The translations under genes and the position numbers were made by a program. Under the pieces are notes generated by a model, which was not told where the DNA came from, did no database searches, and saw only the letters and a program-made list of their open reading frames with translations. 64,000 nucleotides of DNA, from NCBI GenBank assembly GCA_958299035.1, contig CATQJL010000223.1:9909753-9973752 (forward strand), written 5' to 3'. Origin of the DNA: Cylicocyclus nassatus. Lineage: Eukaryota; Nematoda; Chromadorea; Rhabditida; Strongylidae. This document shows, one piece after another, positions 29,558 through 40,359 of this stretch (positions are counted from its first letter, which is position 1; each line of letters opens with the position of its first letter).

Positions 29558-31278
29558 TAGTAAGTGATAAGGGTGGTGAATTTGTGGTTATTCCACAAGA
29601 ATTGGATCGTCGGATAACAGCTGCTTATCTCGCAGACGCTACAACGTATAGAGTAGTCTCTGAGAAAGAATATCAAGCCCAATGTAAAAGACTTAACGAT
29701 GTTTGGAGTGTAATAGGGAGATCTGCTGGGTATCCTGACAGATTCGTTAGCAGATTGAAAGTAACAAGTCCATGTTGTCCAGTCTTTTACAGCCTTTTCA
29801 AAACGCACAAGCTTTCCTTGCGCGAACTACATTCAGTGTCACCGGAGACTTATAAGATTAGGCCGATTGTTAGTTGCGTGGGCGGTCCCGCTGATCGAAT
29901 ATCGTGGTATCTGAACAAAATTGTGAGCCAACTGTTAACGAAAGTACCAGCGCATTTAACCAACTCCCGTACGTTTATCGAACAGCTCCGCAATGCTAAG
30001 TTTGATTCGAGCGCAGTGATAGAGTCGTTCGACGTAACGTCTCTTTACACTAATGTGCAGAACGACCAAGCTTTGCAAGCGCTATCGGAGATGTTGGATG
30101 AGTATGCTGGCACGATAAATATGTTTGGACTCAGCAAGGCAAACGCGATGGCCCTAGTAAGCGAGTGTCTGAACTGTAACATCTTCAGATGGTCTGGGAC
30201 TTACTAATCCCAGATACGTGGATTAGCTATGGGCCAAAGACTAGCACCAGTTCTTGCCATATGCTTTATGAGTAAGATCGAAGAGCCGGTGTTAGCGCGA
30301 ATGCCACTGCTGTATTGTCGTTATATCGATGATTGCTGTGTTGTGACATTCACACAGTCTGAGATGGACAAGTGTTACGAGATTTTGAATCAGCAATCAC
30401 GATACATCAGGTTCACGCGTGAGACAAGACACGACGGATGGCTGCCTTATCTGAACGCGCAGATAAAGTTGACCGATGGCATTGTAAGCACCAAGTGGTA
30501 CCGCAAGGAAAGCTCCAAAAACATCCTCATTAACGTCAAGTCCGCACACCCTGCATCTGTCAAACGTGCTGTCCTTAGGAATATGTTCAGAACGGCAATG
30601 CAGACGTGCAGCGGAGAGGATGAACGGCGCGAATCACGAAAGCTGGCTACCCAAATTGCTTGCAGCAATGGCTACCATCCCTCACCACATATTCGACATC
30701 CAAAAAGTGGTGAGCACCGAGCTGAAAACAGACTTCCACTTTGCCTGCCATTCATCTCCGATAAGATCAGCGCGGCCATTCAAAAATGCATAATTCGTGC
30801 ACAGCTGCAAGATGATGTTATGTTAGTCAACATCCCAAACGACAACATCAAAAAACAGCTGGTGCGAAATCGGCTCTACGATCGTTACTGTATATCTGAG
30901 CAATGCGTTGTTTGTCCGCACGGGAGACTGGGAGACTGCGCAAAGATGGGAGTTGTGTATCAACTCGAGTGTTTGAGCTGCAACGCACGTTACATTGGGG
31001 AAACAGGAAGAATGCTTAGCATTCGCGTAAAAGAACATCTTGCAGATAAAAGGCGAAAGAACATGGCTTCAACGCTTGGCAGACATAGGCGCGAGGCGCA
31101 TGATGATGAAGATTTTGACATTAAAGTCACGATTCTAACATTTGAAGAGGAGATCTCAACTAGGAAAGCTATGGAAGCTTTCTGGATTTCTGCGAAGAAT
31201 CCAGAAATGAACAACAAAAACGAATGTCTATCAATAACCGCTGACTTTCTCCCGTTTATATCATTATGCGAGTTATGA
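29558..31278 (+). pseudogene. Penelope-like element: reverse transcriptase plus GIY-YIG endonuclease, one internal stop, 5' truncated
   Basis: A single frame of about 573 codons is broken only by TAA at 30205-30207. In order: FYSLFKTHKL and IRPIVSCVGGPADR (RT fingers), ESFDVTSLYTNV (palm A, catalytic Asp, near 30025-30060), GLAMGQRLAPVLAICF (motif B), CRYIDDCCVV (catalytic YIDD at 30322-30333), YLNAQI, and WYRKESSKNILIN (thumb). A Cys motif follows (CVVCPHGRLGDC), then the GIY-YIG endonuclease YQLECLSCNARYIGETGR with a downstream Arg and HRREAHDDEDF. This order is diagnostic of endonuclease-bearing Penelope-like elements. The stop sits between RT motifs A and B. The N-terminus is lost in the gap, and the element continues into a 3' pseudo-LTR with a ribozyme. 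Confidence 0.9.
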
Positions 31279-31494
31279 CTGTAGATCATTTACCATCCAA
31301 TGCAGTATAACTCATTCGTCCGTCGCGACCGTCTCCTTCCGGTACGGACATTTGATGACGAAGCGGTGATTCCCTGGTATGTCTTTGCTTTCGCAATTTT
31401 TGTGGCAACTAGATTGGGTGAAGGCCGAAAACTGGCAGAACTAGGGGAGACATTTGGTGGGCTGGACTCACTGATGAAGCTCAGAACCATTCTA

Positions 31495-31532
31495 GGCCTC
31501 TGACGAAGACGAAAGCGTTGAAACGTAAGGCC
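31495..31532 (+). ncRNA. Minimal hammerhead ribozyme in the Penelope-like element 3' region
   Basis: Stem I GGCCT (31495-31499) pairs with AGGCC (31528-31532). Core box CTGACGA (31500-31506) is followed by stem II GACG/CGTT around an AAAG loop (31508-31519) and the core GAAA (31520-31523). A two-pair stem III (AC/GT) overlaps and follows that core, ending at A31527, the expected cleavage position. Minimal type I hammerheads with very short stem III are a known feature of Penelope-like pseudo-LTRs. All invariant core bases are present. It lies 217 nt downstream of the stop codon on the same strand, as expected. A partner in the 5' pseudo-LTR would be in the gap. Confidence 0.75.
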
Positions 31533-31742
31533 GTTGATACTGACTAATAAAGGACCACCTACCAACCTGTACGGCACAAGAAGAACACACAATACTATTG
31601 CATCATAAATATTGTAATCAGTACTCATCGTAAACTTGTTACGATCTAGAAGCTGAAACGTAACGAAGCCTATGCAATATCATTGTAAGACTCGCAGAAA
31701 CTGGTAGCACAATACTTGAGTTGATGGGCGTCGCATTGCTAA

Positions 31743-31918
31743 CATTTGATTTAACTGGCTTGGCACCATTAGGGCGGGGTTTTGTGATCTAATTGAGGCC
31801 GCTCGCGCCCGCGACGCACCTGCGTCTCTCTCGCGCGAGTGCTCTCTGATCATTACTTAGCCTTAATTAGGTCACGAAGCCCCGCCTTTGCCGATGCCAA
31901 GCCAGTTGAATCAAATGG
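31743..31918. mobile_element. MITE (CAACTGGCTTGGC family), copy 1
   Basis: Ends CATTTGATTTAACTGGCTTGGC and GCCAAGCCAGTTGAATCAAATG (31743-31764 and 31896-31917) are inverted. Inner arms GGCGGGGTTTTGTGAT / GTCACGAAGCCCCGCC follow. The centre contains GACGCACCTGCGTCTCTCTC and GTGCTCTCTGATCATTA. Copies at 52431-52606 and 54401-54576 share the full length. Confidence 0.85.
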
Positions 31919-31946
31919 TATATCACTGATTTCATACTATACCGTG

Positions 31947-32543
31947 CGCATACTCGGATAACCGCCGGGGGCAGGTGGCCATGCGAATTTTGAGCAAGCG
32001 CGCACCGGAAAAATAGTTCGTTGATTTTTTGCGGCCCGCTTGCAGAAATTTGGAAGAAAGTTGGCGAAATTAAAGACGAATGGTTGAAGAACAGTCGCGG
32101 TTTCTTTACAGATAGCTGCGGCGCAGTGGCCGCATTCTCGCGAACTTTCCGCGAGAATATGCAAATTTCGAGGGCCGCACGGTCCTTTGTGGAGAACCGC
32201 GTAACCCCCAGGTACTTTCCGCTGAGAGAAAGTGCCTCAAACTTGAGTAATTAAACCAACGGTGACACCTCTGCCACACAGAGTCTTACCTGTGCTCGAC
32301 GTACGCCCGAAAATGCCTAAAAAGAGTCCGAGCGCTTGCTGAAAGTTTGGCCAGCGCTCGCTGAAAGAAATTATTGCCGAGCGCTTGCAAAAAATGCTGT
32401 ATTGCTGCCCGTTGGCAGAATATGCGACCGTAAAGGAAGTGCCGCCCGCTGAAGGCTTGGCCACGCCCCAAAATTCTGCTGACCGCCTGCAGAAAAGCGT
32501 GAGTTTGCGGACCGCCTGCCCCCGGCGTTTATCTGAGTATGTG
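31947..32543. mobile_element. ~600-bp palindromic element, single copy here
   Basis: Left end CGCATACTCGGATAACCGCC followed by GGGGGCAGG; right end CTGCCCCCGGCG followed by TTTATCTGAGTATGTGG. Long imperfect arms carry repeated GCGCTTGC(A/T) motifs; the interior frames on both strands are repeat translations. It lies 28 bp from the previous MITE. Confidence 0.65.
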
Positions 32544-33718
32544 GACACTAAATGTTTCAAGAAAAACGCGGCCGCTTCGATTGGGCTTGCTGCGCGTTGA
32601 GAGTATTCGAGTATTTTCTCATGCCAGACCTGCAGAGTCTAATCGCCGCTCAGGCTTGAAGGGGATGCGCCACAGACGCAGCGCAAGTCTAAGTTAGGCG
32701 GCCGACTCGCGTGCAGCTTTCTGAGTGGCTGAGCGCTGTGTTCGATCGGACGCGCTTTCCCTCTTACGACGCGGATTTCGATAGTATTTTAGGTTTGAAA
32801 AGAAAAGGAGGATTATGACAGGATTGCTACTGTGTAGTAAAACACGATGTAAATCGGATTTGATTATCCTGCAACTGTGAACACTGGAGAAAACGCCCGC
32901 AACCTCATCTTGTAATAAGGTTCTGACACGTCGTCCAGAAAAGTTTGTATACTTATAGTTGTCCTCAGCCCATTAGGCACTCGTTGGGCGGATTTGTATT
33001 TACTGAAGCAGTTGGTTAAAATCATACCTTCGATAGTCTAGAGACAGGGCGTCAAAAGTGAAGGTTGTTTGAACATCTGACGTCACAAATAGTGAAGGTT
33101 GTTTAAAGAAGATTAGAGAAGAGAAAATGACGTAAAATAGATATAGAAAAAAGAAGCTGCTAAAAACCGGATAAAAACACTGCAATGAGGTTCGAAAACT
33201 TTCATTTGGCGGCTTTTCATAGTGCAAGTTTTCGCTCCAGGACCAGCAATTCGCAACACGGGGTTTTGATTTTTGATGCGTCCTTTGAATTTTCACCCCC
33301 GCATTGACGTTCCTGTTTTCTGGGACGTTGTCTGGATTGTTGCGCTTGTTGTTCTGAGCAAGAATCACCCAAGCTGGAAAAAAATCGATGCGAAAGCACT
33401 GAAACAGAACAAGGTGAAGAAAAACGCACTTTTTACGATTTTATGGAAAAAATTCCACCATAATCGAAGAGGTAAGGGCTGGGTGGTTGTCTGCATTATG
33501 AACAGAAGCAAGATCTATAGAATGCACGAAAAAACCGCATGAAAAGAGTTGAACTAGGAAGAAAACAAGAGTTTTTCGAAAACAAGGTTTTTACCGGATT
33601 TCTCAATCAAATGAAAAAACGTGGTTCTGGGACGTTGTCAGCCTTGAAATAGAGATCAAGAGCTTCAAAATGATATATAGCTTGTTGAAATTGGGTTCGA
33701 AACAGCGAGAAAAAGGGT
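32544..33718. other. No gene recognised
   Basis: A short tandem TGTTTGAACATCTGACGTCACAAATAGTGAAGGTTGTTT arrangement near 33060-33105 repeats GTGAAGGTTGTTT twice. Frames on both strands at 33000-33542 overlap and have no support. Confidence 0.35.
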
Positions 33719-33833
33719 ACCAGAGCCAAATGCCCCGCGCCCCGCGTTTGGGGTAGCGAGGTAGCGCGTAGCGCGCGGAGACGCAGACGAGCAGCGGAGA
33801 CAGACCAGAGCCGACGGGGCATTTGGCTCTGGT
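33719..33833. mobile_element. Short MITE with 19-bp perfect terminal inverted repeats
   Basis: ACCAGAGCCAAATGCCCCG (33719-33737) and CGGGGCATTTGGCTCTGGT (33815-33833) are perfect complements around a 77-bp GC-rich interior. The perfect ends suggest recent activity or origin. Three overlapping minus-strand frames here translate the palindrome. Confidence 0.75.
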
Positions 33834-35317
33834 CGTAGATCTCCGCGGGGTCTCAACGAAACCCTGTAACATTATATATCATTCTGATCGTCATGACACG
33901 GCGAGGAGAACTGACAATGTCCCAAGCTTTGAAAATCATTCATTAACGAGATAGACCAGCGTTTTGGTGCGCGACTCTCTCGAGAAGATTTAAGCGCAAT
34001 TTCTCATTTTCGTTCAACTCCAACAGCTTTCCCAAACTTCTGAAACTCGATTTTAGTCAAGTAATTATTTGATTGAGAAGTTTTGAATTCCTGAATTCCG
34101 GTGAAAATTTCACAGAAAACTTCTTCTTAACTAAAAAAGGCTATGACAACGCAAATTCTTGGTTTCGCTGAGATAACCTAAAGATATTATCCCCTATATT
34201 TGCTTCATTAACATTCGTTCCGATATACTCAGGATAATAACATCCGGGGCGAAGCCCGGGATGACTTCTGCTTTTTACTAGGTGAAGGTTGTGTCCCCTC
34301 ATAGCTCACAAAGTGAAGGTTACCAGAGCACGTGGCTCTATGTATCGAGGGTATGGTTAAAATACTATTTTGTTGATGCTTACTGTTGTTTCATGCTACT
34401 AAGCTTCGTTTACTTTACTTTACTTCAGGTAAACCTAAAAAAACAGTGCATTTAAAGTCTTTTGCTGAAAGATCCCTTCACTGCAAGCCAGCCAGAGCCG
34501 CCTCTAAGGCTGGACAAATTTGGACATAAACGCTCATGACTTCTTCAGAGATGTTCTGCAAATGAGAAAGACACTTCAAAATCCGCATTCAAAGACGCAT
34601 CTAGCGATACACATTTCTTTTCGATTTGCCAGATCAATTTAATATCTTTCCCTAGAAAGAATTGTAAAATTTGAACATGCATTTTGGCAATTACGTTGGT
34701 AGCTCATTGTCAGTGCTGAATTAAGTATGTTGTATAGATATGGGCCCATAGTAAACCTCTGTTCAGCTCAACTCGGCTGGGAACGGGCCTACGTTGAACG
34801 TAGAGCGCCTCAGTCCGGCATCCGGTGAGCATCGATCGATTCGGATCGCTTTCTAGACCTAGAGATCTTGTGCGTTTTCAAAAAATACACCCTTTGAGCG
34901 GTTTTGTCGAATGGCTAAGCGAATGTTATTTAACGCGAAAGTCCATGGTTCAAAGCCGGCTAGTGGCGAATTTTTGCGCCACCGCAGGACAATCTTTGAT
35001 AGCAGCCGTTAGAAAAATGGATGGCGACGGCTACCAAGGATATCGTCAAGCAAACAAATGGGTAAAACAAAACTATCATATTTTGACAAGGATATCACGA
35101 AAAAACGAAAATGTTGGAACATAAAGCAATGGAACAAATCATGAAATCCTTGTTCAGAGCAGTTTTTGAAAGAGAAACGTAAGCAAACCCTGAAAAAAAG
35201 GAATCCTGCTTTTTTTGTTTTTCTCGCCGCAATCAGCTGTCCGTTGATCCACTCCCATTTATGCCGCTGAAATTGTACACTTGGGAATTTTGCACCGCAG
35301 TTCTACGTCCTGAGTTG
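33834..35317. other. No gene assigned
   Basis: A 99-codon plus frame at 34825-35124 has no recognised domain. At 34910-34970 box-A-like and box-B-like motifs occur but do not fold as a tRNA. Otherwise unremarkable. Confidence 0.35.
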
Positions 35318-35349
35318 TCCCGTAAGTTACTCATGAGCAACTTACGGGA
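35318..35349. other. 11-bp perfect hairpin
   Basis: TCCCGTAAGTT and AACTTACGGGA are separated by 10 nt. The arms resemble a MITE terminus, but no larger element is visible. Confidence 0.5.
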
Positions 35350-36003
35350 TATTTGTCTGGCTCTCTTCTCTTGCACACAATCTCTTTCGGGTAACACTGA
35401 AATTCATCCTCGCATAAGTGGCATGCTGGTGAACTGACTGTGACACTTGACCGGACATTCTTTTAACTGCTGAACAGACTATCCTTAAGCGCGGGAAGGT
35501 GGGCGGGATTAGGATCGCCTGCGGAAGCTCTTTTAAATGAGTAATTCTCAGGTCACCTAAGATGAATGGAGGCCTACTACGTGCCATGGTGTCTGAGTTC
35601 TAATGAGTTTATGGAGATCACGGCTAACAATGAGTGACTTTGTAAGCTTATGGTGAATTACAAACAAGTTTAGGCGGAGGCAGATTAGCGAGCGTCCGCC
35701 TCGCAACAGTTCGCACATAGTGTGCTAGGAAGCCATGTCTGCATCTCTTCTCTCGCTTCAATCTTGCTCTCAAATAAAGCCAGCGCTGTGCGTTCGCAAA
35801 GCCTTCAACGATACGGACGCTCTGCTCTGCTTAAATTTTCTCGTCTAATGCTGGTTGAAACAGACTGTAGTTAGCCGGCATCCCGATCATGCCGGCTACG
35901 CAAGGGATCTTATGTGGACCGCGGGGCATGTAAAGGAAAGTAATCGTCCTTTCAAATGTATCTGTTTTCCTCAGCATGCTTTAACCACCTCCATCTGAGG
36001 CAC
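35350..36003. other. No gene recognised
   Basis: A minus frame of 81 codons at 35342-35587 lacks support. GC content rises toward the repeats that follow. Confidence 0.35.
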
Positions 36004-36061
36004 GTCATACGTGATCCACTTGATCCATTTGATCCACTTGATCCACTTAATCCACATAATT
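36004..36061 (+). repeat. 9-bp microsatellite GATCCACTT
   Basis: Five to six imperfect copies of GATCCACTT, with complement-like AAGTGGAT further on at 36098-36122. Confidence 0.75.
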
Positions 36062-36225
36062 GCTTTGCTATAGAACAAATCAGTGGATTGACTAGCGAAG
36101 TGGATGAAATGGGTGAAGTGGAGCAAATATGGCGCGTGCCTAACCGACATGGTGGCTAAAAGGATTCCTGTATCATGTTAACTCACCTTCCTAACGTCCC
36201 AACGCGAGCTGAGTTGCTTTGTATA

Positions 36226-36382
36226 GGCTGCATGACGAAGGCGCAATATCTTCGGGCGCGACCGCGGCTTTATTAGCCGCAGAGCGCATGAGGTGCGGGA
36301 TATATAACGGTGAGGATACGCGCGCGTCGCGTTCGCGCACGCTCGACTAATATCGCCATTGCGCCTTCGTCATGCAGCAGCC
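36226..36382. mobile_element. CpG-rich MITE with 20-bp perfect terminal inverted repeats
   Basis: GCTGCATGACGAAGGCGCAA starting at 36228 is matched by the complement ending at about 36378. The interior is rich in CGCG (GATACGCGCGCGTCGCGTTCG) and has an inner GCGGCTTTATTAGCCGC hairpin. Single copy in this window. Confidence 0.75.
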
Positions 36383-36455
36383 TTTAGCTATGGCCTACTT
36401 GAAACCGTGACTTGTTAGCAATCAGTGAGAAAATCGTTCCATTGCAAGGTTCTAG

Positions 36456-36503
36456 AAATCAATAAATTCAGATTTCTTCTGCAAAGCCTGAATTTATTGA
36501 TTT
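36456..36503. other. 16-bp perfect hairpin
   Basis: AAATCAATAAATTCAG (36456-36471) and CTGAATTTATTGATTT (36488-36503) are perfect complements with a 16-nt loop. Confidence 0.65.
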
Positions 36504-36559
36504 TTATACATTTTTTCCATCCACATTAGCTAGCAAAGGAGAATCCGACAATTAGCAAA

Positions 36560-37018
36560 TCATCCACGTTCTGTGATGCCTTTTCGCATCCACATTTGCA
36601 AGTGTAACAACACTGCTTTCCGCAACTCCGCTATTTTCGGCAGAGGCGGCCGAAATAGCGGAGTTTGTTCTCCTAACCCCAAACATGGATCAAAGTAAAT
36701 GTTTCCTACCAGAGAGCTTAAATCAAATAGACGTGTGTATACCATGCTACAAACGGACTCCCGCCAATCCTTCTCATTGTCAGTCGTTATGACAACCAGG
36801 CAATCTTGTGGACTAGGATGCTGAGAAGGAAATGCAGTTGACAAGTATCGCAATTTTTGTGATTCATAGTGAGAGTTAGTCGTGGATTGGCCGAAAGACC
36901 AATTGCCTATGGTACTACTACTTTCTCGGTGAACAAATGAGAGGGGCGGGGAGGGGGGGGGGGGAGAGAGAAGGAGGGATTCGCTTTTCCGAATAGTTGT
37001 AAGAACTACTCGAAGCAC
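36560..37018 (-). CDS. 152-codon open frame, doubtful
   Basis: The longest non-transposon frame in the window. It includes a Pro/Ser-rich start encoded by a poly-G/GGGAGA tract (36935-36975), a mixed middle (DCLVVITTDNEKDWRESVCS) and a segment encoded by the 36624-36665 hairpin. No domain is recognised. The low-complexity start and the embedded hairpin make a real protein unlikely, although the middle part looks coding-like. Confidence 0.2.
   Translation of the reverse strand: MLRVVLTTIRKSESLLLSPPPPSPPLSFVHRESSSTIGNWSFGQSTTNSHYESQKLRYLSTAFPSQHPSPQDCLVVITTDNEKDWRESVCSMVYTRLFDLSSLVGNIYFDPCLGLGEQTPLFRPPLPKIAELRKAVLLHLQMWMRKGITERG
36624..36665. other. 17-18-bp near-perfect hairpin
   Basis: AACTCCGCTATTTTCGGC and GCCGAAATAGCGGAGTT, one base apart in length, around AGAGGCG. 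It lies inside a minus-strand open frame (36560-37018) and argues against that frame being a gene. Confidence 0.65.
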
Positions 37019-37205
37019 CTTTGGCTATGTCCTAAATACTATTATTCTGTCATTAAGAGGGTGATTAATTCTTTCTGTAACGACCCATATTAAAAGATAT
37101 CTTTTCAGAGTTAGCACCTTTCGGACTTATTGTACAAGTTCTAGAGGCTTATGTGAGATTAAGAGGGAGAATAGTCTTTTGTCGATCATAAACTATTGTG
37201 AAATA

Positions 37206-38384
37206 TTGGGTTGGTCCGAAAGTTCGCGCTGTTTTTCAAAACCATGCTTAAAACACTTAGAATAAAGATAGATAAACGATGTAAACACTATACAATGTAG
37301 AACCTCTTCTCTTTCAAATGGTTGTGTTTTTATTCAGATTCCCTCAACGTCCGCTCACTGATCGGCAAGGATCTGCAACCCATGATATTTTCACCCGTCT
37401 TCAGTTTGTCATTTTTTATCAAATTTCCATTTTCAACTATTGGACTAGCTTTGATAACAGTTGGATAGACTAAACAAATTGCAATACAATGAATTGTTTT
37501 GGCTTCATCAGTTAACGTTTTAGTTTTTTGAAATAATTTTTCCAGTGCCCATTACTTTCGCGAAGTCGCGAAAAACACAGTCGCTCCAAACGCTGATGAT
37601 TCTTCGGAATTAAAAGCTTCCAAAAACAGATGATGACCTAGCACAAGCAAGCAACTGAGTGTTTAGCGGTTCGAAATATTGGATTCGAATTTTTTGGACA
37701 GCCTGGGACGCCCCAAAAATGGAATCTGACAGCATCAGAAAAATTTTCAAAAATTTTGAGAAGCCAGCTAGAGATGCCAAGAAAATGTCTTGTATTGCAT
37801 TTTGTTTATTCTATCCAACTATCATCAAAGCTTGTCCAAAAGCTGAAAATGGAAATTTAAAAAAAATAGCCAAACTTGAGATGGGTGAAAATCGTGTGTT
37901 AGAGATCGCTGCCGATTATTGAGCGGACATTAAAGGCTGCGTCCAGGCAGATCCGAGTTCGACGACCACGCCCACTTCCTCTCGGACGGCCAACCCCTTA
38001 TGAACGAAATCTCCTCAGCCTTGACGCGTTTTCTCATGACCAACACAGTCGAACTTACAGCGTTTACCTGTTAATACTTGCTTTCGACAAGGATAACATC
38101 AGAAGCACTCGTCCGGGTTTTCCCAAAATAGCCCCAAAAGGTGGTTTTCTGAGAAATTCACGTTTGAGTTCCATATTCGGAAGCAGCGCCATGGAAAGGC
38201 CTGAATAACATAAAAATATAGAAGTCGAGAATCTGCCTGGACGCTGCCTTTAAGGGAATCTGAACAGAAACATAACCATTAGAAAGAGGAAGAAATCATG
38301 CATTGGATAGTGCTTACATCGTTTGTCTATCTCTATTACGAGTGGTTTAAGCATGGATCTGAAAAACAAAATGGACCGACCTAA
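37206..38384. mobile_element. Mariner-type long-palindrome element, interrupted by a TTAA MITE
   Basis: The left end TTGGGTTGGTCCGAAAGTTC (from 37206, flanked by TA) and the right end AAATGGACCGACCTAA (to 38384, flanked by TA) are the termini. Arms of about 300 bp pair: 37206-37500 with 37790-37930 plus 38254-38384. The right arm is split by a TTAA-flanked MITE (37930-38253). The remaining frame at 37659-37922 is not a recognisable transposase. TA flanks and the GGTTGGTCCGAAAGT start are typical of mariner elements. Confidence 0.8.
37934..38249. mobile_element. TTAA-flanked MITE, copy 4, inserted in the mariner-type arm
   Basis: TTAA at 37930-37933 and 38250-38253 flank AGGCTGCGTCCAGGCAG and CTGCCTGGACGCTGCCT. 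Comparison with the intact left mariner arm shows GCGGAC-GTTGA-GGGAATCTG where the right arm has GCGGACAT-TTAA[element]TTAA-GGGAATCTG, so the insertion point is defined. The interior differs from copies 1 and 3. Confidence 0.8.
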
Positions 38385-38992
38385 TAATTGTGTTATCCAT
38401 TCAGTTTTAATAGTGTAAGCCTTTTTCTGCTCATTTGAAAAGAAAAGAAAACAAATGCTGTCTATCTTTCCCATTTCAATATAAGGCTTCTCCTGATTCC
38501 CATAAAAGCACTCTCTTAAAATTTTTTGAATTACCAGTAGAAAAGTTTTTCACTACGCAGGGAGCTTCTGATGAATCGCCATGCCTAGGAATGTTTATCT
38601 AATGACTTTTTACGAGATTTACCTTGGAGTGCACGAAGGTAAATCGTAGTTGCCAGAGATTTCCAAAGTGCCAGCAAAAGATTGAAGAGCAAATATGTTA
38701 TTGCTTTGTATTTATGGCACTCCTTGCAGCTAGGCAATCTTAGGCAATTTACATCTTTTTCTGTACGCTGAGCGCCATTCAAACAGCTTTAGCACCTCAA
38801 AGCCACCTCTTACATTTATTTTGAATCACGATTAACCTTTTAGACTTGCACCTATCTCATGTCATTGTTATGAAGCTTAGTTGGTATACCATAGGGCGTG
38901 GTCTGTCAAACCATTCTAGAGGAAATACTTCATTCGTCAAAAGAGCCAAGTCAGCTGATTGAATCTCATCAAAATTCTGATTGCGTTTCCAG
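38385..38992. other. No gene assigned
   Basis: A minus frame at 38585-38782 contains a hydrophobic run (AITYLLFNLLLALWKSLA) but no splice support. Nothing else noted. Confidence 0.35.
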
Positions 38993-39112
38993 GCATTTAT
39001 TGCCGAATGTCATGGCTACAGGGAGACGGAGTGGGCTTTGAATACATTAAAGGCATATGAGCAGAGAAAAACATCGAGACGAAATATCACCATGGTCGCG
39101 ATTGTGTTTTGA
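38993..39112 (+). CDS. Candidate terminal exon, unknown
   Basis: After a strong acceptor (GCGTTTCCAG) a phase-0 frame of 39 codons runs to TGA, reading AFIAECHGYRETEWALNTLK and a basic tail. The composition looks coding. Upstream exons were not located. No family is recognised. Confidence 0.3.
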   Translation, partial: AFIAECHGYRETEWALNTLKAYEQRKTSRRNITMVAIVF

Positions 39113-40359
39113 ATTCGAAAGAATTCATTTTTGTTTGAATGTCGCTGAAATAATCCTTGCATTTGCTGGGATATCATCGTTAGGCAAATACCTCAGATAT
39201 TAGCAGCGGGAATCTTTCTACGTGTCTTGACGTGATTTTACTCAATTGATTTTAATATTGTTAATAATCATTTGCATATTATGTTTTCATTCTATTTTCC
39301 CTTTTCATTTTGAGATTTTTATCATTTACCTTTCAATGTCAAATATGTATGCGCAAGAGTGCTAGGCGAAAACTGGCAAAAATATTGCACGGAGCTCTTT
39401 GACGAAAATGCTTTTAGATATAATCGCTATTTAGTTTAGCTTTCCATAGTTGTCCAAATTCTGAGAACTTCAAACTCTTTGTTCTAGATTTTGCAGGTGA
39501 TAAATTAGTGCAGATTCGTTAAATTTTAGCCGTTCCAGGATTTTCGTCCCTTCCATGATTTCAGAACGTCATTCACTTTGTTTGTGATTAACGAACTATA
39601 GCGAGCAAAATTTTGACATTTGATTTTCTTGTTCAAGGAAGATTTTTATAGCCTCAATGATAATCACACCTCAGCTCGATTTGAAATGTTTTGTACTTTT
39701 GTTACAGTTACGTTTCAATAAGAGTTGAGGTTGTGAGAGAAATTTTGAAAAGCCTCGAGAGCCAAATTGAAATTTTATAGAGCAGTTTATTGCCTTTTCC
39801 ACTTAGGTTTGATGCTTGATGCTTCAAAACAGACTAATAATGCTGAAAAAAGTGCTATGAAATAAAAAAAATTGCCAAACAAAAAAGGCTTTGCTCCATC
39901 ACAAGCGAATAATGGTTATAGTCTTGCTCAACCCAGCGCTTACAATCAATAAACTCAAAAAAGCTGGAAAATGGAGAAACATCCGAACCTGGGGACTGGA
40001 GCTGGAAATTTGGACAATCAAACAGAAAAACCCTCTGGAAATTTTTCGACAAACAAACAGAAAATTTTCGATAAACTCCAATGCGCTGACTATTTTCTAC
40101 AAAAGCCTCTGACTGCCTACTTGTATGTGTTGTTATGTTTTAAACTATACCACTCCAAACAGATGTGCGTAATGAAAAATTGCGCACAAAGTTTTGCTGG
40201 AGTATTGAGGTTTTGGAATTGCACTGCATTTTTGCTGCAGTGCGTGGCGGATTTAATAGGATAGTTTTGTTTCTGGTGCGGAAAAAATTAGTTGTCTATG
40301 CAGTTCTTGAATTTCATTGCAGCCGGTGTTAGCGCTGTACTCAATGACTAACATATACT
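39113..40359. other. No gene recognised
   Basis: AT-rich. Frames at 39855-40264 on both strands overlap and are not supported. Confidence 0.35.

Noticed and set aside
28846..30207. Long frames of up to 403 codons across the gap
   Set aside because: Most of their length is N. Only the real sequence after 29558 (and, on the minus strand, 28846-29032) carries information.
34905..34980. tRNA gene (TGGCTAAGCG and GGTTCAAAGCC)
   Set aside because: Box-like motifs occur at about the right distance, but no cloverleaf stems can be drawn and box B is poor.
36004..36061. CRISPR-like array
   Set aside because: The repeats are 9 bp with no spacers: a microsatellite. No CRISPR arrays or cas genes occur anywhere in the window.
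37659..37922. 87-codon frame as a mariner transposase remnant
   Set aside because: Its second half is the inner part of the element's inverted repeat arm, and no catalytic motif is visible.
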